Under the pieces are notes generated by a model, which saw only the letters and a list, made by a program, of their open reading frames with translations, searched no databases and was not told the DNA's origin. Shown piece by piece: positions 25,036-34,800 of a stretch of DNA of 64,000 nucleotides (its first letter is position 1; every line of letters begins with the position of its first letter). This DNA is from Rhodobacterales bacterium (GTDB lineage: Bacteria; Pseudomonadota; Alphaproteobacteria; Rhodobacterales; Rhodobacteraceae). The stretch lies in the NCBI GenBank assembly GCA_026400355.1, contig JAPLPE010000022.1, positions 1 through 64,000 of the forward strand. The letters are read 5' to 3'. Made by a program: the position numbers and the translations under genes.

Positions 25036-26142
25036 ATGACCGGACTGACCACACCCTACACGCTCAAATCCTTGTCCTTGCGAAACAGGATGGTCGTGTC
25101 GCCCATGTGCCAATACTCGCTGCAGGGCGGCCTCACGGGGGACTATCATCTTGTTCATCTGGGTCGGTTCGCATTGGGCGGTTTCGGCCTTGTCATGGTC
25201 GAAGCGACCGGCATCACGCCGACCGGACGGATCACTTACGGTTGCCCGGGCCTCTGGGATGACAACCACGTTGCCGGACTTCACCGCATCACGTCCTTTC
25301 TGCACGCCTATGGTGCCGCAGCCGGTATCCAACTGGCACATGCCGGGCGCAAGGCGTCCACTCTACCGCCCTGGCTCATTGGAACCAGCGAAACCGAACC
25401 CCATGCCGAAACCTGGCGACCGGTCGCGCCCTCGCCCATTCCTCATTCAGCCGCAAGCCAAACGCCCCAAGCCCTGACCGAGGCCGCGATGGACGACCTG
25501 ATCGCCGCCTGGGCCGCCGCTGCAGGACGGGCCGACCGGGCCGGGTTTGACATGGTCGAAATCCACGGCGCACATGGCTATCTGCTTCACCAGTTTCTCA
25601 GCCCCGTGGCAAACCAACGGACCGACCGGTTTGGCGGGTCGCTGGAAAACAGGATACGCTTTCCTCTTGCCGTGATTGCCGCCATCCGCGCCGCTTGGCC
25701 CGCCCCAAAGCCCCTGTTCCTGCGCATTTCGGCCGAAGACGGGCTTCCCGGTGGCTGGACCGTCGACGATGCCGTGATCTTCTGCCGCAGAGCTGGCGAA
25801 CTGGGCGTCGATGTTGTCGATGTCTCTGCCGGCGGATTTGACGGGGCGACGATTAGGCCCGCCCCCGGCATGTTCCTCGCCAACGCCGCCCGCATCCGGG
25901 CTGAATGCGGGGTGCAGACCATGGCGGTCGGCCTGATGGGCGACGTGGCCATGGCCGATGCTGCCCTTTGCGACGGGAAGGCGGACCTTGTCGCTCTTGG
26001 GCGCGCTGCGCTCGACGATCCGAACTGGGCCCTCCATGCCTACAGGGCGCTTGGGCAGGAGTCTCCACAGGTCTGGAACCGCCAGTCCGGCTATGCGATT
26101 GACCGCTGGCCAATGCGCCCTGCCGGTGGCAACGCCGTCTGA
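25036..26142 (+). CDS. NADH:flavin oxidoreductase, old yellow enzyme family (YqjM-like)
   Basis: A 368-residue FMN enzyme. The N-terminus has the OYE start (LKSLSLRNRMVVSPMCQYS, with the Cys typical of the thermophilic-like YqjM class), AHAGRKAS for FMN/substrate contacts, the HGAHGYLLHQFLSP helix and RTDRFGGSLENR. It reduces activated C=C bonds using NAD(P)H. The position after an aldo/keto reductase suggests a shared role in handling reactive carbonyls. Confidence 0.93.
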   Translation: MTGLTTPYTLKSLSLRNRMVVSPMCQYSLQGGLTGDYHLVHLGRFALGGFGLVMVEATGITPTGRITYGCPGLWDDNHVAGLHRITSFLHAYGAAAGIQLAHAGRKASTLPPWLIGTSETEPHAETWRPVAPSPIPHSAASQTPQALTEAAMDDLIAAWAAAAGRADRAGFDMVEIHGAHGYLLHQFLSPVANQRTDRFGGSLENRIRFPLAVIAAIRAAWPAPKPLFLRISAEDGLPGGWTVDDAVIFCRRAGELGVDVVDVSAGGFDGATIRPAPGMFLANAARIRAECGVQTMAVGLMGDVAMADAALCDGKADLVALGRAALDDPNWALHAYRALGQESPQVWNRQSGYAIDRWPMRPAGGNAV

Positions 26143-26465
26143 CAATACCGATCCGGCCCTTGGGCCACACTTCGTTTGTGGTCAGCCCGGCTTGAATCCA
26201 TCGCAAATGGTCCGCCATGTCCCATCCCTTCAGCCGGTCCCCGAACAACCTTGGCGCCGCCGCGCTGGTCTGATTCGAAGATACCCGGGCCGCGATGTCG
26301 CACGACCACCGGTTGCGCCAGTAATTCAACCTGCGATCGGCCGGAAACAACCGGCCGAACCCATGCAGGCCGCCGCGGCCGAGGCGCTGCAGGGCAATGT
26401 CCCCCGCAACCGGAACAACCCGGTCGATCCGTTCTGCGGTCTGGGGGGATGCCCGGTTCTTATCC
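26143..26465. other. Intergenic stretch with one GC-rich inverted repeat
   Basis: No convincing gene. CGGCCGG and CCGGCCG (around 26337-26358) form a hairpin with a 6-base loop that could end transcription of the old-yellow-enzyme gene or of the decayed minus-strand gene; no T run follows on either strand. Confidence 0.4.
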
Positions 26466-27098
26466 TCAGCCCGGCATTAGGACCGACTGACGCGCATAGA
26501 CGGCGGCATCCGTGGTGCCGTCGTCAAACAGAAGGTCGATCTCAACCCTTTCGATTCTCCCGCCGGGGGCGGTCAGGTGGCTCGGATAGTTCTCGATACC
26601 GACCATGATATTCGGCGACGCCGTGTCATCATGGCACGGCTCGAGCGGCAGGGCCGTGTCGGGTGGCGCACCATTCAGGCCATAGCGCACCTCCTACCGA
26701 CCGCAGCGCCGGGCGCGCAGGTCATTGAAGCAAAGGAAATTCTGATCGCCGTTGTGCTGGATCCCAATCCAGCAGGTCCGCGTCATGCCGAGGATCGGCT
26801 TGACCTGGGTCGCGGTGGTATCGCGGCCGGTAGGATTCTGGTTCTCGGGCCCGCGCGCGGAGGTCTCGGCCGACCCCAGCTTGGCATCTGATCTACCGTC
26901 CGTCGCGGGCGTTTCGGTCAATAGCGCCTCGGCCGTGGCGCTTTCAGGGGTCGGGACAACCGCGATATCTGTAACCGGAGCGAGACCGCTACCCGGCTCA
27001 GGATGACAAGAACGCCGACAATGATCGCCGGGATCATTTCCGGCAGGCCAATCTGTGACTGCAGCGCCCGGTCGCGCTTTTGTACCGGGCCCTCTCAA
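26466..27098 (-). pseudogene. Decayed gene for a membrane-anchored protein of unknown function
   Basis: Three pieces on the minus strand read as one protein. Near 27050-27000 a frame gives a clean helix (MIPAIIVGVLVIL); from about 27000 a different frame continues with an acidic Ala/Thr/Glu/Pro linker and CWIGIQHNGDQNFLCFNDLRA; an in-frame TAG at 26694-26696 interrupts it, and the same frame resumes (VRYGLNGAPPD to the stop at 26466). One frameshift and one nonsense codon therefore suffice to explain the region. I recognise no family; the layout suggests a single-pass protein with an extracytoplasmic domain. Confidence 0.45.
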
Positions 27099-27136
27099 TC
27101 TAAGGTGCCCCCAAAACCAACGGGGCCACTCTCACT

Positions 27137-28138
27137 ATGGCGGGAAGAACCGGGACGGGAAAGCCGTTCAACATCATGGTTGTCGGACAGAAAGGGCGGC
27201 TCCAGTACGAGGCGCTTCTCTTTGCCGCGTCGCTTCGCGCATCTTCACCTGACTTTGCCGGTCAGTTGATCGTGACCGAACCCGCCGCCGGGCCGCGCTG
27301 GGACACTGATCCGACTATTGACCCGCCCATCCGTGAAGCCCTTGCCGATCTCGGCGCCCGCATCGTGCCCTTCAGCAACCGGCACTTCGGCCAGTCCTAT
27401 CCCTATGGCAACAAGATCGAAGGCCTCTGTGCCCTGCCACCCGGGGAACCCTTTGTGTTTTTCGACACCGACACCCTGATCCTGCAGGATATCACCACTG
27501 TCCCCTTCGATTTCCCGCGCCCCAGCGCCTCGATGCGCCGCGAAGGGACATGGCCCGTCGAAGAGCTTTACTGGCCGGGCTACAGCCGCACGTGGAAATC
27601 ACTCTACGACCGCTTCGGGCTCGATTTCGCTTCATCGCTCGATCTCGGACAGCCCGACGAATACTGGGAACGATACCTCTATTTCAACGCAGGCTGGTTC
27701 TTTGGTGCTGACCCGGCCATCTTTGGTCAGCGGTTCACCGACTACGCCCTTTCGGTCCGCGACAACCCGCCCGCAGAACTGGTTCTCCAGCCTCTGGACC
27801 CATGGCTCGACCAGATGGTGCTGCCACTGGTCATCCATTCCTTCGGCGGCGGACGCCCGGGGCACGAACTTGCGGGTCTCGACGGGACGGTGACCTGCCA
27901 TTATCGCATGTTCCCGCTCCTCTACGCCCGTGAAAGCGATGCCGCAGTAGAAATGCTGGAAAGGATCTGCGCCCCCAACAAGATGAAGAAACTCCTCAAG
28001 GAACATCTGCCGCTGAAGAAGATGGTCTATCAGCAACAAGGCCCCGAGGTTCGCGCCCTCTTTGACCGCAACGATCTGCCCCGACACGAAAAGCAGATCC
28101 GGAACCGGATCAAGTCCGAAGGGTTCTGGATGCGGTGA
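27137..28138 (+). CDS. Glycosyltransferase-like (GT-A) protein with DxD motif
   Basis: A 333-residue cytoplasmic protein. The segment VFFDTDTLIL near residue 112 has the hydrophobic-DxD pattern of metal and sugar-nucleotide binding in GT-A glycosyltransferases; FNAGWFFG further on resembles the acceptor region of GT8-like enzymes. The C-terminus is basic (KMKKLLKEHLPLKK, RNRIKSEG). Donor and acceptor are unknown, and the frame may start at a later Met near the IMVVGQ strand. It stands alone, with a small convergent frame directly after its stop. Confidence 0.7.
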   Translation: MAGRTGTGKPFNIMVVGQKGRLQYEALLFAASLRASSPDFAGQLIVTEPAAGPRWDTDPTIDPPIREALADLGARIVPFSNRHFGQSYPYGNKIEGLCALPPGEPFVFFDTDTLILQDITTVPFDFPRPSASMRREGTWPVEELYWPGYSRTWKSLYDRFGLDFASSLDLGQPDEYWERYLYFNAGWFFGADPAIFGQRFTDYALSVRDNPPAELVLQPLDPWLDQMVLPLVIHSFGGGRPGHELAGLDGTVTCHYRMFPLLYARESDAAVEMLERICAPNKMKKLLKEHLPLKKMVYQQQGPEVRALFDRNDLPRHEKQIRNRIKSEGFWMR

Positions 28139-28312
28139 TCAGGGACCCGCAGAACAAATCAGGTTATTTCCTGACTGTCCGCAGAAGTCGTTGCGCGAAC
28201 CTGCTTCGTTGGCCGTTTCCTTGCCCATCAACTCCACAAAGGACGCAGCGATGTAGGGTTTGCGCGGGATCGCAGAAACAGCAGTCGACGTGTCCAGATT
28301 CATTCTGTCCAT
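28139..28312 (-). CDS. Candidate small protein (57 residues)
   Basis: A minus-strand frame too short for most gene callers. ATG 28312 is preceded by TGAGGA with a seven-base spacer. The peptide begins MDRMNLDTSTAVSAIPRKP and ends with two Cys residues and CSAGP; no signal peptide or membrane helix is seen. It ends immediately beside the stop of the convergent glycosyltransferase-like gene with no overlap. Composition looks protein-like, but no homologue is recognised. Confidence 0.4.
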   Translation of the reverse strand: MDRMNLDTSTAVSAIPRKPYIAASFVELMGKETANEAGSRNDFCGQSGNNLICSAGP

Positions 28313-28529
28313 GGTGACGTCCTCATCCTATCAATTCTGTTTCACTCCCTCTTGCACCTGGCACGTCGCGCGGAGAGCCAAGGCGCAAGGGTGAAAGCAT
28401 CATGTAAGGTCCAGAAAGCACTTGCTTTGATTCAAATCTTGATGTTTTTGGCATCATCCCGCAAATGGTCTTTGAGTCGCCTCGATCTTCAGGAGAACAG
28501 GCCGGGAAATAGCATGAAGGATATGCAAA

Positions 28530-28874
28530 ATGACCCACTCATCACTTCTCTCTTCAGCGGCGGCCGTTCTGCTCGGCCTGATGGCCGCAACTTCGGCTTC
28601 GGCCGATCAGGTCGAATATGCCAATGGCGTTTTCTCGCCTGAACCCGGCGTGGTTTGCGACCGCGAAGGCAACTGGTGTGCTGATGGCACCGGCCTGTCG
28701 GCAAGCTGGACTGAAACCTATATGGGGGCGGAAGCGGCGCATGACATTGCTGAGGCTGCACAGGGTGAATTCACCTTCTCAGGCGACATTCACTGCGTCA
28801 TCTCGGACGCAACCTGCATGAACATGGATGGTTCGGTGGCAACGGATATCCAGACCCAGCTTTTCGGCGGCTGA
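28530..28874 (+). CDS. YcgJ-like small secreted protein
   Basis: A 114-residue protein with a cleavable signal peptide (hydrophobic core SSAAAVLLGLMAATSASA, cut near residue 25). The mature part has the YcgJ pattern: VFSPEPGVVCDREGNWCADGTG, then a helix with TYMGAEAAHDI, and ends IQTQLFGG. Four Cys residues probably form two disulphides in the periplasm. Function of the family is unknown. AAGGA lies nine bases before the ATG. A second, decayed copy follows 52 bp downstream. Confidence 0.7.
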   Translation: MTHSSLLSSAAAVLLGLMAATSASADQVEYANGVFSPEPGVVCDREGNWCADGTGLSASWTETYMGAEAAHDIAEAAQGEFTFSGDIHCVISDATCMNMDGSVATDIQTQLFGG

Positions 28875-28926
28875 TCCCTCAAATTGGTCTGAGAGCCGTC
28901 TGCTGTCGACGAGAGGTTGATGAACT

Positions 28927-29338
28927 ATGCGTCGACTGCCCTTCGTCACCTCTGCCGCAACGATTGCCTTCGTGCTTGGCCCTGGGGGCAATATTTCGGC
29001 CGGTCAGATCGAATATATTTGGGGCTTGTCTTCGCCTGAACCCGGTGTGGACTTAGACCAATATGGCAACTGGTGTGCCGAGGGTACGGGAGTTTCATCA
29101 AGCTGGACCGCGATTTTCATGGGCAGCAAGGCTGCCCATGAAGTCCGGAATAGCCATCCAACCAATCACATGCTCCAACGGTGTTTCCTGTAACCAACAC
29201 CGCGTGATCTGTGCCCGCTTGAACGGTAGAGCCGCCACAAGGATTAAGTCTCGGCTCTTTGACGGCTGGGACACCGGTTGTTCTGGTCGCCAGACGACTT
29301 TGGTCCTCGGTTATGGCGTAAACTGGTCGCCGCCTTGA
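28927..29338 (+). pseudogene. Decayed tandem copy of the YcgJ-like gene
   Basis: From ATG 28927 (GAGAGG upstream) the frame gives a signal peptide and SSPEPGV, YGNWCAEGTGVSSSW and FMGSKAAHE, aligned throughout with the gene before it. The Cys after PEPGV is changed to Asp. After about 29140 the homology jumps to another frame (ITCSNGVSCN, then IKSRLFDG), and the stop that ends the first copy reads TGG here. At least one frameshift, a stop loss and a lost Cys show that this copy is no longer functional. Confidence 0.65.
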
Positions 29339-29625
29339 CGGTTCATTCCTTGGGAAGGCAGCGACTGACCCGGGATCAGATACCGGTTTCATTGCCTCGA
29401 TATCGAATGGCTGAGAATTGAAGCTTGTCGCTTGACCGAGACAATTCTTGCGTGTCGGCCTCGTGCAACACACGCGGGTTTCCAGAGGACCGGGGCAAAC
29501 AGGTTGTTCTTCCTCTTTGGACACCGCCGCGCAGCAGATCGTTGAGCGGCGTCACACTTTGGCCTACACCTTGGCGGTGCCACATTCAAAGGCCCGCCCA
29601 TGGGCCCCATCGGGAGGATGATCAG

Positions 29626-30912
29626 ATGACCAAGACGCTCGGCTTTGACACGCTGCAAGTACATGCCGGTGCCAAGCCAGACCCCGCGACAGGTGCCCGT
29701 CAGGTGCCGATCTATCAGACGACGGCCTATGTGTTCCGAGACGCGGATCACGCCGCAGCACTCTTTAACCTGCAGGAAGTGGGCTACATCTATTCCCGCC
29801 TGACGAACCCGACGGTTTCGGCCCTCGCGGAACGCATCACGACGCTCGAAGGCGGTGCGGGCGGGTTCTGCTGCTCTTCGGGCCATGCCGCGCAAATCAT
29901 GGCGCTTTTCCCGCTGATGGCACCGGGCCGCAACGTCGTGGCCTCGACCAAGCTTTACGGCGGTACAGTCCAGCAATTCTCGAACACGATCCGTAAATTC
30001 GGCTGGTCGGCCAAGTTTGTCGACTTCGAAGATCATGCCGCCCTAAAGGCCGCCATCGACGACGACACCCGCGCCGTGTTTTGCGAATCCATTGCAAATC
30101 CCGGCGGCTATATCACCGACCTGCCTGCCATCGCGGCGATTGCCGATGCCGCGGGCCTGCCGCTCATCGTCGACAATACCTCGGCCACGCCTTACCTCTG
30201 CCGCCCGATCGAACATGGCGCGACAATCGTCGTCCATTCCACGACCAAGTACCTGACCGGGAATGGTACCGTCACCGGCGGCTGCGTCGTGGACTCGGGC
30301 AAGTTCAACTGGTCCCAGAGCGACAAGTTCCCCTCGCTCACCGCGCCCGAACCCGCCTACCACGGACTCAAGTTCCATGAGGCGCTGGGCGGCATGGCCT
30401 ACACGTTCCACGGGATCGCCGTGGGCCTGCGTGACCTTGGCATGACGATGAACCCGCAAGGCGCGCACTATACGCTGATGGGGATCGAGACGCTCTCGCT
30501 CCGCATGGAGCGCCATGTCCAGAACGCGACCAGGATCGCCAACTGGCTCGAGGCTGATCCGCGTGTGGAATACGTGACCTGGGCAGGGCTCAAGAGTTCG
30601 CCTTACCACGACCGCGCCGCGCGGATCGTTCCCAAGGGGGCGGGCGCGATCTTCACCTTCGCAATCAAGGGCGGGTACGAAGCCGGGGTGAAGTTCGTCA
30701 ACTCTGTCGAACTCTTCAGCCATGTCGCCAACCTTGGCGACACGCGCAGCCTTGTCATCCACTCGGCTTCGACGACGCACCGGCAACTGACGCCGGAACA
30801 GCGCGCCGCCGCCGGTGCGGGCGACAATGTGGTGCGCCTGTCCATCGGCATCGAAGATGTGAATGACCTGATCGCCGACCTGGATCAGGCGCTGGCCAAG
30901 GCGACGGCCTGA
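29626..30912 (+). CDS. metY: O-acetylhomoserine aminocarboxypropyltransferase (O-acetylhomoserine sulfhydrylase)
   Basis: A 428-residue PLP enzyme of the Cys/Met metabolism family. It converts O-acetylhomoserine and sulfide into homocysteine. Visible motifs are YSRLTNPTV near residue 46, the SSGHAAQ PLP-phosphate region, DNTSATPYLCRP and the PLP lysine in HSTTKYLTGNG. ATG 29626 has GGGAGG upstream and starts Met-Thr-Lys-Thr-Leu-Gly-Phe-Asp-Thr; a longer frame from 29425 has no family support. A perfect 15-bp hairpin follows the gene. I looked for a SAM-II type aptamer in the leader and could not identify one, though GGCCC/GGGCC pair just before the ribosome site. Confidence 0.93.
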   Translation: MTKTLGFDTLQVHAGAKPDPATGARQVPIYQTTAYVFRDADHAAALFNLQEVGYIYSRLTNPTVSALAERITTLEGGAGGFCCSSGHAAQIMALFPLMAPGRNVVASTKLYGGTVQQFSNTIRKFGWSAKFVDFEDHAALKAAIDDDTRAVFCESIANPGGYITDLPAIAAIADAAGLPLIVDNTSATPYLCRPIEHGATIVVHSTTKYLTGNGTVTGGCVVDSGKFNWSQSDKFPSLTAPEPAYHGLKFHEALGGMAYTFHGIAVGLRDLGMTMNPQGAHYTLMGIETLSLRMERHVQNATRIANWLEADPRVEYVTWAGLKSSPYHDRAARIVPKGAGAIFTFAIKGGYEAGVKFVNSVELFSHVANLGDTRSLVIHSASTTHRQLTPEQRAAAGAGDNVVRLSIGIEDVNDLIADLDQALAKATA

Positions 30913-30921
30913 CCCTGGCGC

Positions 30922-30954
30922 ACCATGGCCCGGGCGATTCGCCCGGGCCATGGT
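30922..30954. terminator. Bidirectional terminator between metY and the SIMPL gene
   Basis: Two 15-base arms, ACCATGGCCCGGGCG and its exact inverse complement, flank an ATT loop. The hairpin lies between two convergent genes 60 bp apart. A T-rich stretch (TTCTTTGTTG) follows on the plus strand. Confidence 0.8.
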
Positions 30955-30972
30955 CCTAGCCTTCTTTGTTGA

Positions 30973-31686
30973 TTACTCGGCGATGCGATAGACCATGATG
31001 ACACTTGTCTGGATCGCGACCTCTCCCGCTGCAATGGGAACCGACCCGGCATCAGCCGCCATCCGCGCCCCCATCACCGGCGCGGGGGCATAGTATCCGC
31101 CGTTTTCGGACAGCGTCACCAGATCGCCAAGCATGACCCCTGCCGCCTCGGCGAACAGGAGAGCCCGCGACCGGCCATCAGCCACTGCCGCGCGCCGCGC
31201 GTCGTCCATTGCGGCATTTCGATCGACCACGTCAAATGTGACACCGCCAAAGCGGTTCGCGCCATCCTCGACTACCGCATCCAGCACGCCGCCCAGCTTG
31301 GCCATGTCGCGCACACGGACATTGACCATCGTCGTCGCGGTAAAGCCCAGCATCTTGAGCGAACCGTCGTAGGACGAAGAATCATAACGGGGATCAAGGG
31401 ATAGCTGCGATGTCTGGATATCCGTCTTGTCGATTCCCGCTGCTTCGAGCCGTGTCATCACATTGGTCATGGCAAGGCTCATCGCCGTCAGCGCCTCGTT
31501 CGCGGTCTCGGCATCTTTGCTCACGCCAAGGCTCACAAAGGCCAAATCGGGGGTCATGGCGACGCTGCCTTCGCCGGTCACGGTGATCAGACGGTCAGCC
31601 ATTGTGGCAGTCTGCGCGACCGCTGCGCCCGTCAGCGCAAGACCTAACGCGACAGCGGCAAACACGGATTTTACGAACGGGTGCAT
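30973..31686 (-). CDS. SIMPL (DUF541) domain periplasmic protein
   Basis: A 237-residue protein with a cleaved signal peptide (VAALGLALTGAAVAQ, cut near residue 25). The mature part has the SIMPL pattern: ITVTGEGSVAMTPDLAFVSLGV near residue 35, a helix of Ala/Met/Thr-rich repeats, then DIQTSQLSLDP and the late DDARRAAVADGRSRA. Related proteins include the E. coli YggE antioxidant-linked protein and the BP26 antigen; many form ring assemblies. A role in envelope stress is likely but not shown here. It is divergent from the 1165-residue protein gene. Confidence 0.88.
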   Translation of the reverse strand: MHPFVKSVFAAVALGLALTGAAVAQTATMADRLITVTGEGSVAMTPDLAFVSLGVSKDAETANEALTAMSLAMTNVMTRLEAAGIDKTDIQTSQLSLDPRYDSSSYDGSLKMLGFTATTMVNVRVRDMAKLGGVLDAVVEDGANRFGGVTFDVVDRNAAMDDARRAAVADGRSRALLFAEAAGVMLGDLVTLSENGGYYAPAPVMGARMAADAGSVPIAAGEVAIQTSVIMVYRIAE

Positions 31687-31863
31687 GGTGAACTCCTTCT
31701 TGGGGCACTACGTCTGAACCTATGACGCGGACCGTAGCGCAATCCTTGGAAGGAAGATGCAAATGATTGTGCTTATGTTGGACTTGGCGGGAAACTGCTG
31801 TAGCTTTCTTCGGGTCGTGCGAGTCGTGTTTCACCACATTACGATGGATGCTAAAGCCGCCAG

Positions 31864-34800
31864 ATGAAACCCAACTTCGCGCTGTCCCTCTCCTTTCAAG
31901 GTATCCGCCTGCTGCACCGGTCCGGTACCGGGTGGACAATCGTCGGTGACGTTTCCCTTGATTCCGCTGACCTTGCCGGTGAACTCGCCATGCTGCGCAA
32001 GACAGCACTGTCGCTTGACCCTGCAGGCCTGCGAACAAAGATCCTGCTGCCCAACGATCAGATCAAATACCTTGCTTTGGATACGACCCGGGCCAGTGAA
32101 GATGACGTGCGTCACGCACTGGACGGTGTGACACCCTATGCCGTAACCGACCTGCTGTATGATTTCGTCAAGGGCATGGGCCGCACCTACATCGCCGCCG
32201 TCGCCCGCGAAACGCTGGACGAGGCCGAAGCCTTCGCTGTCGAGCACCGTTTTGCCCCGGTCTCTTTCGCCGGTGTCCCCGACGAGTTCACTTTCCTTGG
32301 CGAATCCTTCTTTGGCCAGACCAAAGCATCCGCCACCCTGCTGCCTGCCGGCGAAAAGGTCGAACGGGATGCGACCCCGGTTCGGGTGCAGTCCAAATCA
32401 GCCCGCACGCCATTGCCGCCGGTCTTGGAACGCGCTGCCGCTACAGCTGCCTCGGTTGCCGAGGCGCCCCTGACGGCCGCCGCCCCGGCAGTTACCGCAC
32501 CCCCTGCCGCGATATCGCCGACTGTAGATGAATCCCCGGCTTCCGAACTTCGAGGGGTTCCGGCCGCGCCCGATGTCACGACCGTTGTGACGTCAATTGC
32601 GGCCCCGATCGTCGAAGACAGGCCGCTTGTGCTCGCACATGCAGACGGCAGTGTCGAAGCATCAGTGACACCGGAACCGGAAGCCATTCCCGCATCCGAA
32701 ACGCCAACTGCTTCACCCGAGGCCAGCGCTGCGGCAGTTTCTGCCGAAACCCCCGCAGCGCCTGAGTCAAAGCCTGAAATCGCCGCTACCACGATAGGAG
32801 CCGTCCTGGTGGCAGAACTCGCGGCGGAACCTGCGAACGCAACGGCCCAGACCGAAGCCGCCGATACACCCGCGCCTGTTTTCGCCTCCCGCGCCCGCCC
32901 GCAACGTGCCCAGACCGAAGACATGCCGACGGCCGCCCCAGTTGCCAAACCGGCAACGACCCTTGCCGCCCCGGCCCGTACCGCGACTGGAGACTCCAAG
33001 GGCGAACCGGTGTTCAGCCGCCGCGCGCCCGTTCCACCGGCAGCACGCTCGCCCGTCCCTCCGGCCCCGACGCCGACCAAAGCCACCCCCCAACCGGGTG
33101 TACCCCCGGTCCCGACGGATGCAGCGGGCTCCTCTCCGCCTATGCCCGCACAGTCAACACGCCGACAGGCCGACGCGGCCATCGCCAAGGAATCCACACC
33201 GCGCGTCACCATTGACGCAGTTGGCACCACAGGTCGCGGGATGACCGCAACGGCGCCAGCGCCATTGGCCGCACCCACGATCACCGGGCTGTCAGTGGTG
33301 GCCAAGCCCGAAACGACGGTTGCCGCTGTCATGGCGCCACAACGGACGCCAAAGCCTGCCGGCACCGCGCAGGTCGTACCTTTTGTTCCCAACCGCGCGG
33401 CACCTGCGGACAAACCGGCCGCGCCTGAGCCGACCAAGGGCATGATTGGTCTTGGAAAGCGGGCTGCGCCCGAAACCTTGGCTAGCCCGACGGCAGCCGA
33501 ACTCGCCAAACCAGCCCGGGCAAAGCCCAAGTTCCTTGGCCTGATCCTGACAGTCATCCTGCTTGTGGTGCTGGCTGCTGTGGCAGCCTGGGCATCGATC
33601 ACCGACAACGTCTTGTCTCGATGGTTCAGCGGCGAAGCTGAGTCGGTTCAGACCGCGACAGCCGACGCCGCAGCCATCGTGCCCGTCATCATCGGTGACG
33701 CTAGGCCCGCAGAACTGCCGCCTGGAGAAACCGCATCGGGCCTGACCGCTAGCCAAGACTCGGCGATTTTGCGGGAAACCGTCCCCGCCGTGACCGAAAC
33801 ATCCGCAGCCGACACCCCCATCACAACACCGGAAGAGGCGACCCCGGGCGAAGAACTCGCACCCTCCGCCGAAACCGTCGCGCAGGCCGTCCCGGACGCC
33901 CCGGCGCCCGATGCAGCCGCCACCGCAGCCGCTGCTGCCGCCGTGGCGACCGCCATCGCTGGGCTGGCCGAAGATCAGCCTGCCGCAATCGCCCCGGAAA
34001 CAGAGGTGACTGCCGATGCGATGCCCACACCGGTTGCGCCCGCCGAAGTCACAGGAACCCCCGTCACGCCCGAAGAAGCTGACCGCTTCTATGCCGCCAC
34101 CGGCGTCTGGATCCGTGCACCCCGCCTTCCCCTGACGCCCGAGACCGAGGAGCTTGCAGGCATTGAAACAGCCGCAGTTGACGCCGCTCTGGACAATTCA
34201 GGCGTCACCTCTCTTCCAGCCATGGGCCCGGATGGCAGGCTTGTGGTGCAACTGAACCCGCCACCGCCGGGCACTCGTTTTGCCCGCGATGACCGTGGCT
34301 TCATCCTGGCTACTGCCGAAGGCACGCTCACGCCGGATGGCATGATGATCTTTGCCAGAGCACCTGCGCTTGTCCCGCCAACCCGGCCCGGAACGGTTGC
34401 ACCGGTGGCAGTTGTCGCACCCGAAACCGCCGTTCTGGCCGAAACGCCCGAAACAGCCGCAGTCCCTCCCATTGTTCCCAACAAACGCCCGCAGGCCCGC
34501 CCCGACACGCTTGCGCCTGTGTCCACCGAGACCGAGGCGACACCCGTTGACCCCACCACTCTGACCGCCGAAGGCACGTTGCCAGACGGCACCCTTCCCC
34601 CGACAGAGCCGGTTGCCGAGGCAATCCTTCCCGGGGGCGTCAGCCTTGACGGCCTCCGCCCCCGCGAACGCGCCGACAGCATCCTGCCCGAAGAGGCGGC
34701 TGTCGTCACAGTGGCCTTTGACGGCCCCGCACCGCCTTCCCGCCCCGAAGGTCTTGCCCCTGAAGGGGCGACCTCGTCGCCTGCAGAAGCGGTGGTTGCC

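Noticed and set aside
29339-29625. SAM-responsive riboswitch in the metY leader
   Set aside because: I looked for SAM-II and SAM/SAH type core motifs and could not find them; only a short GGCCC/GGGCC hairpin is present.
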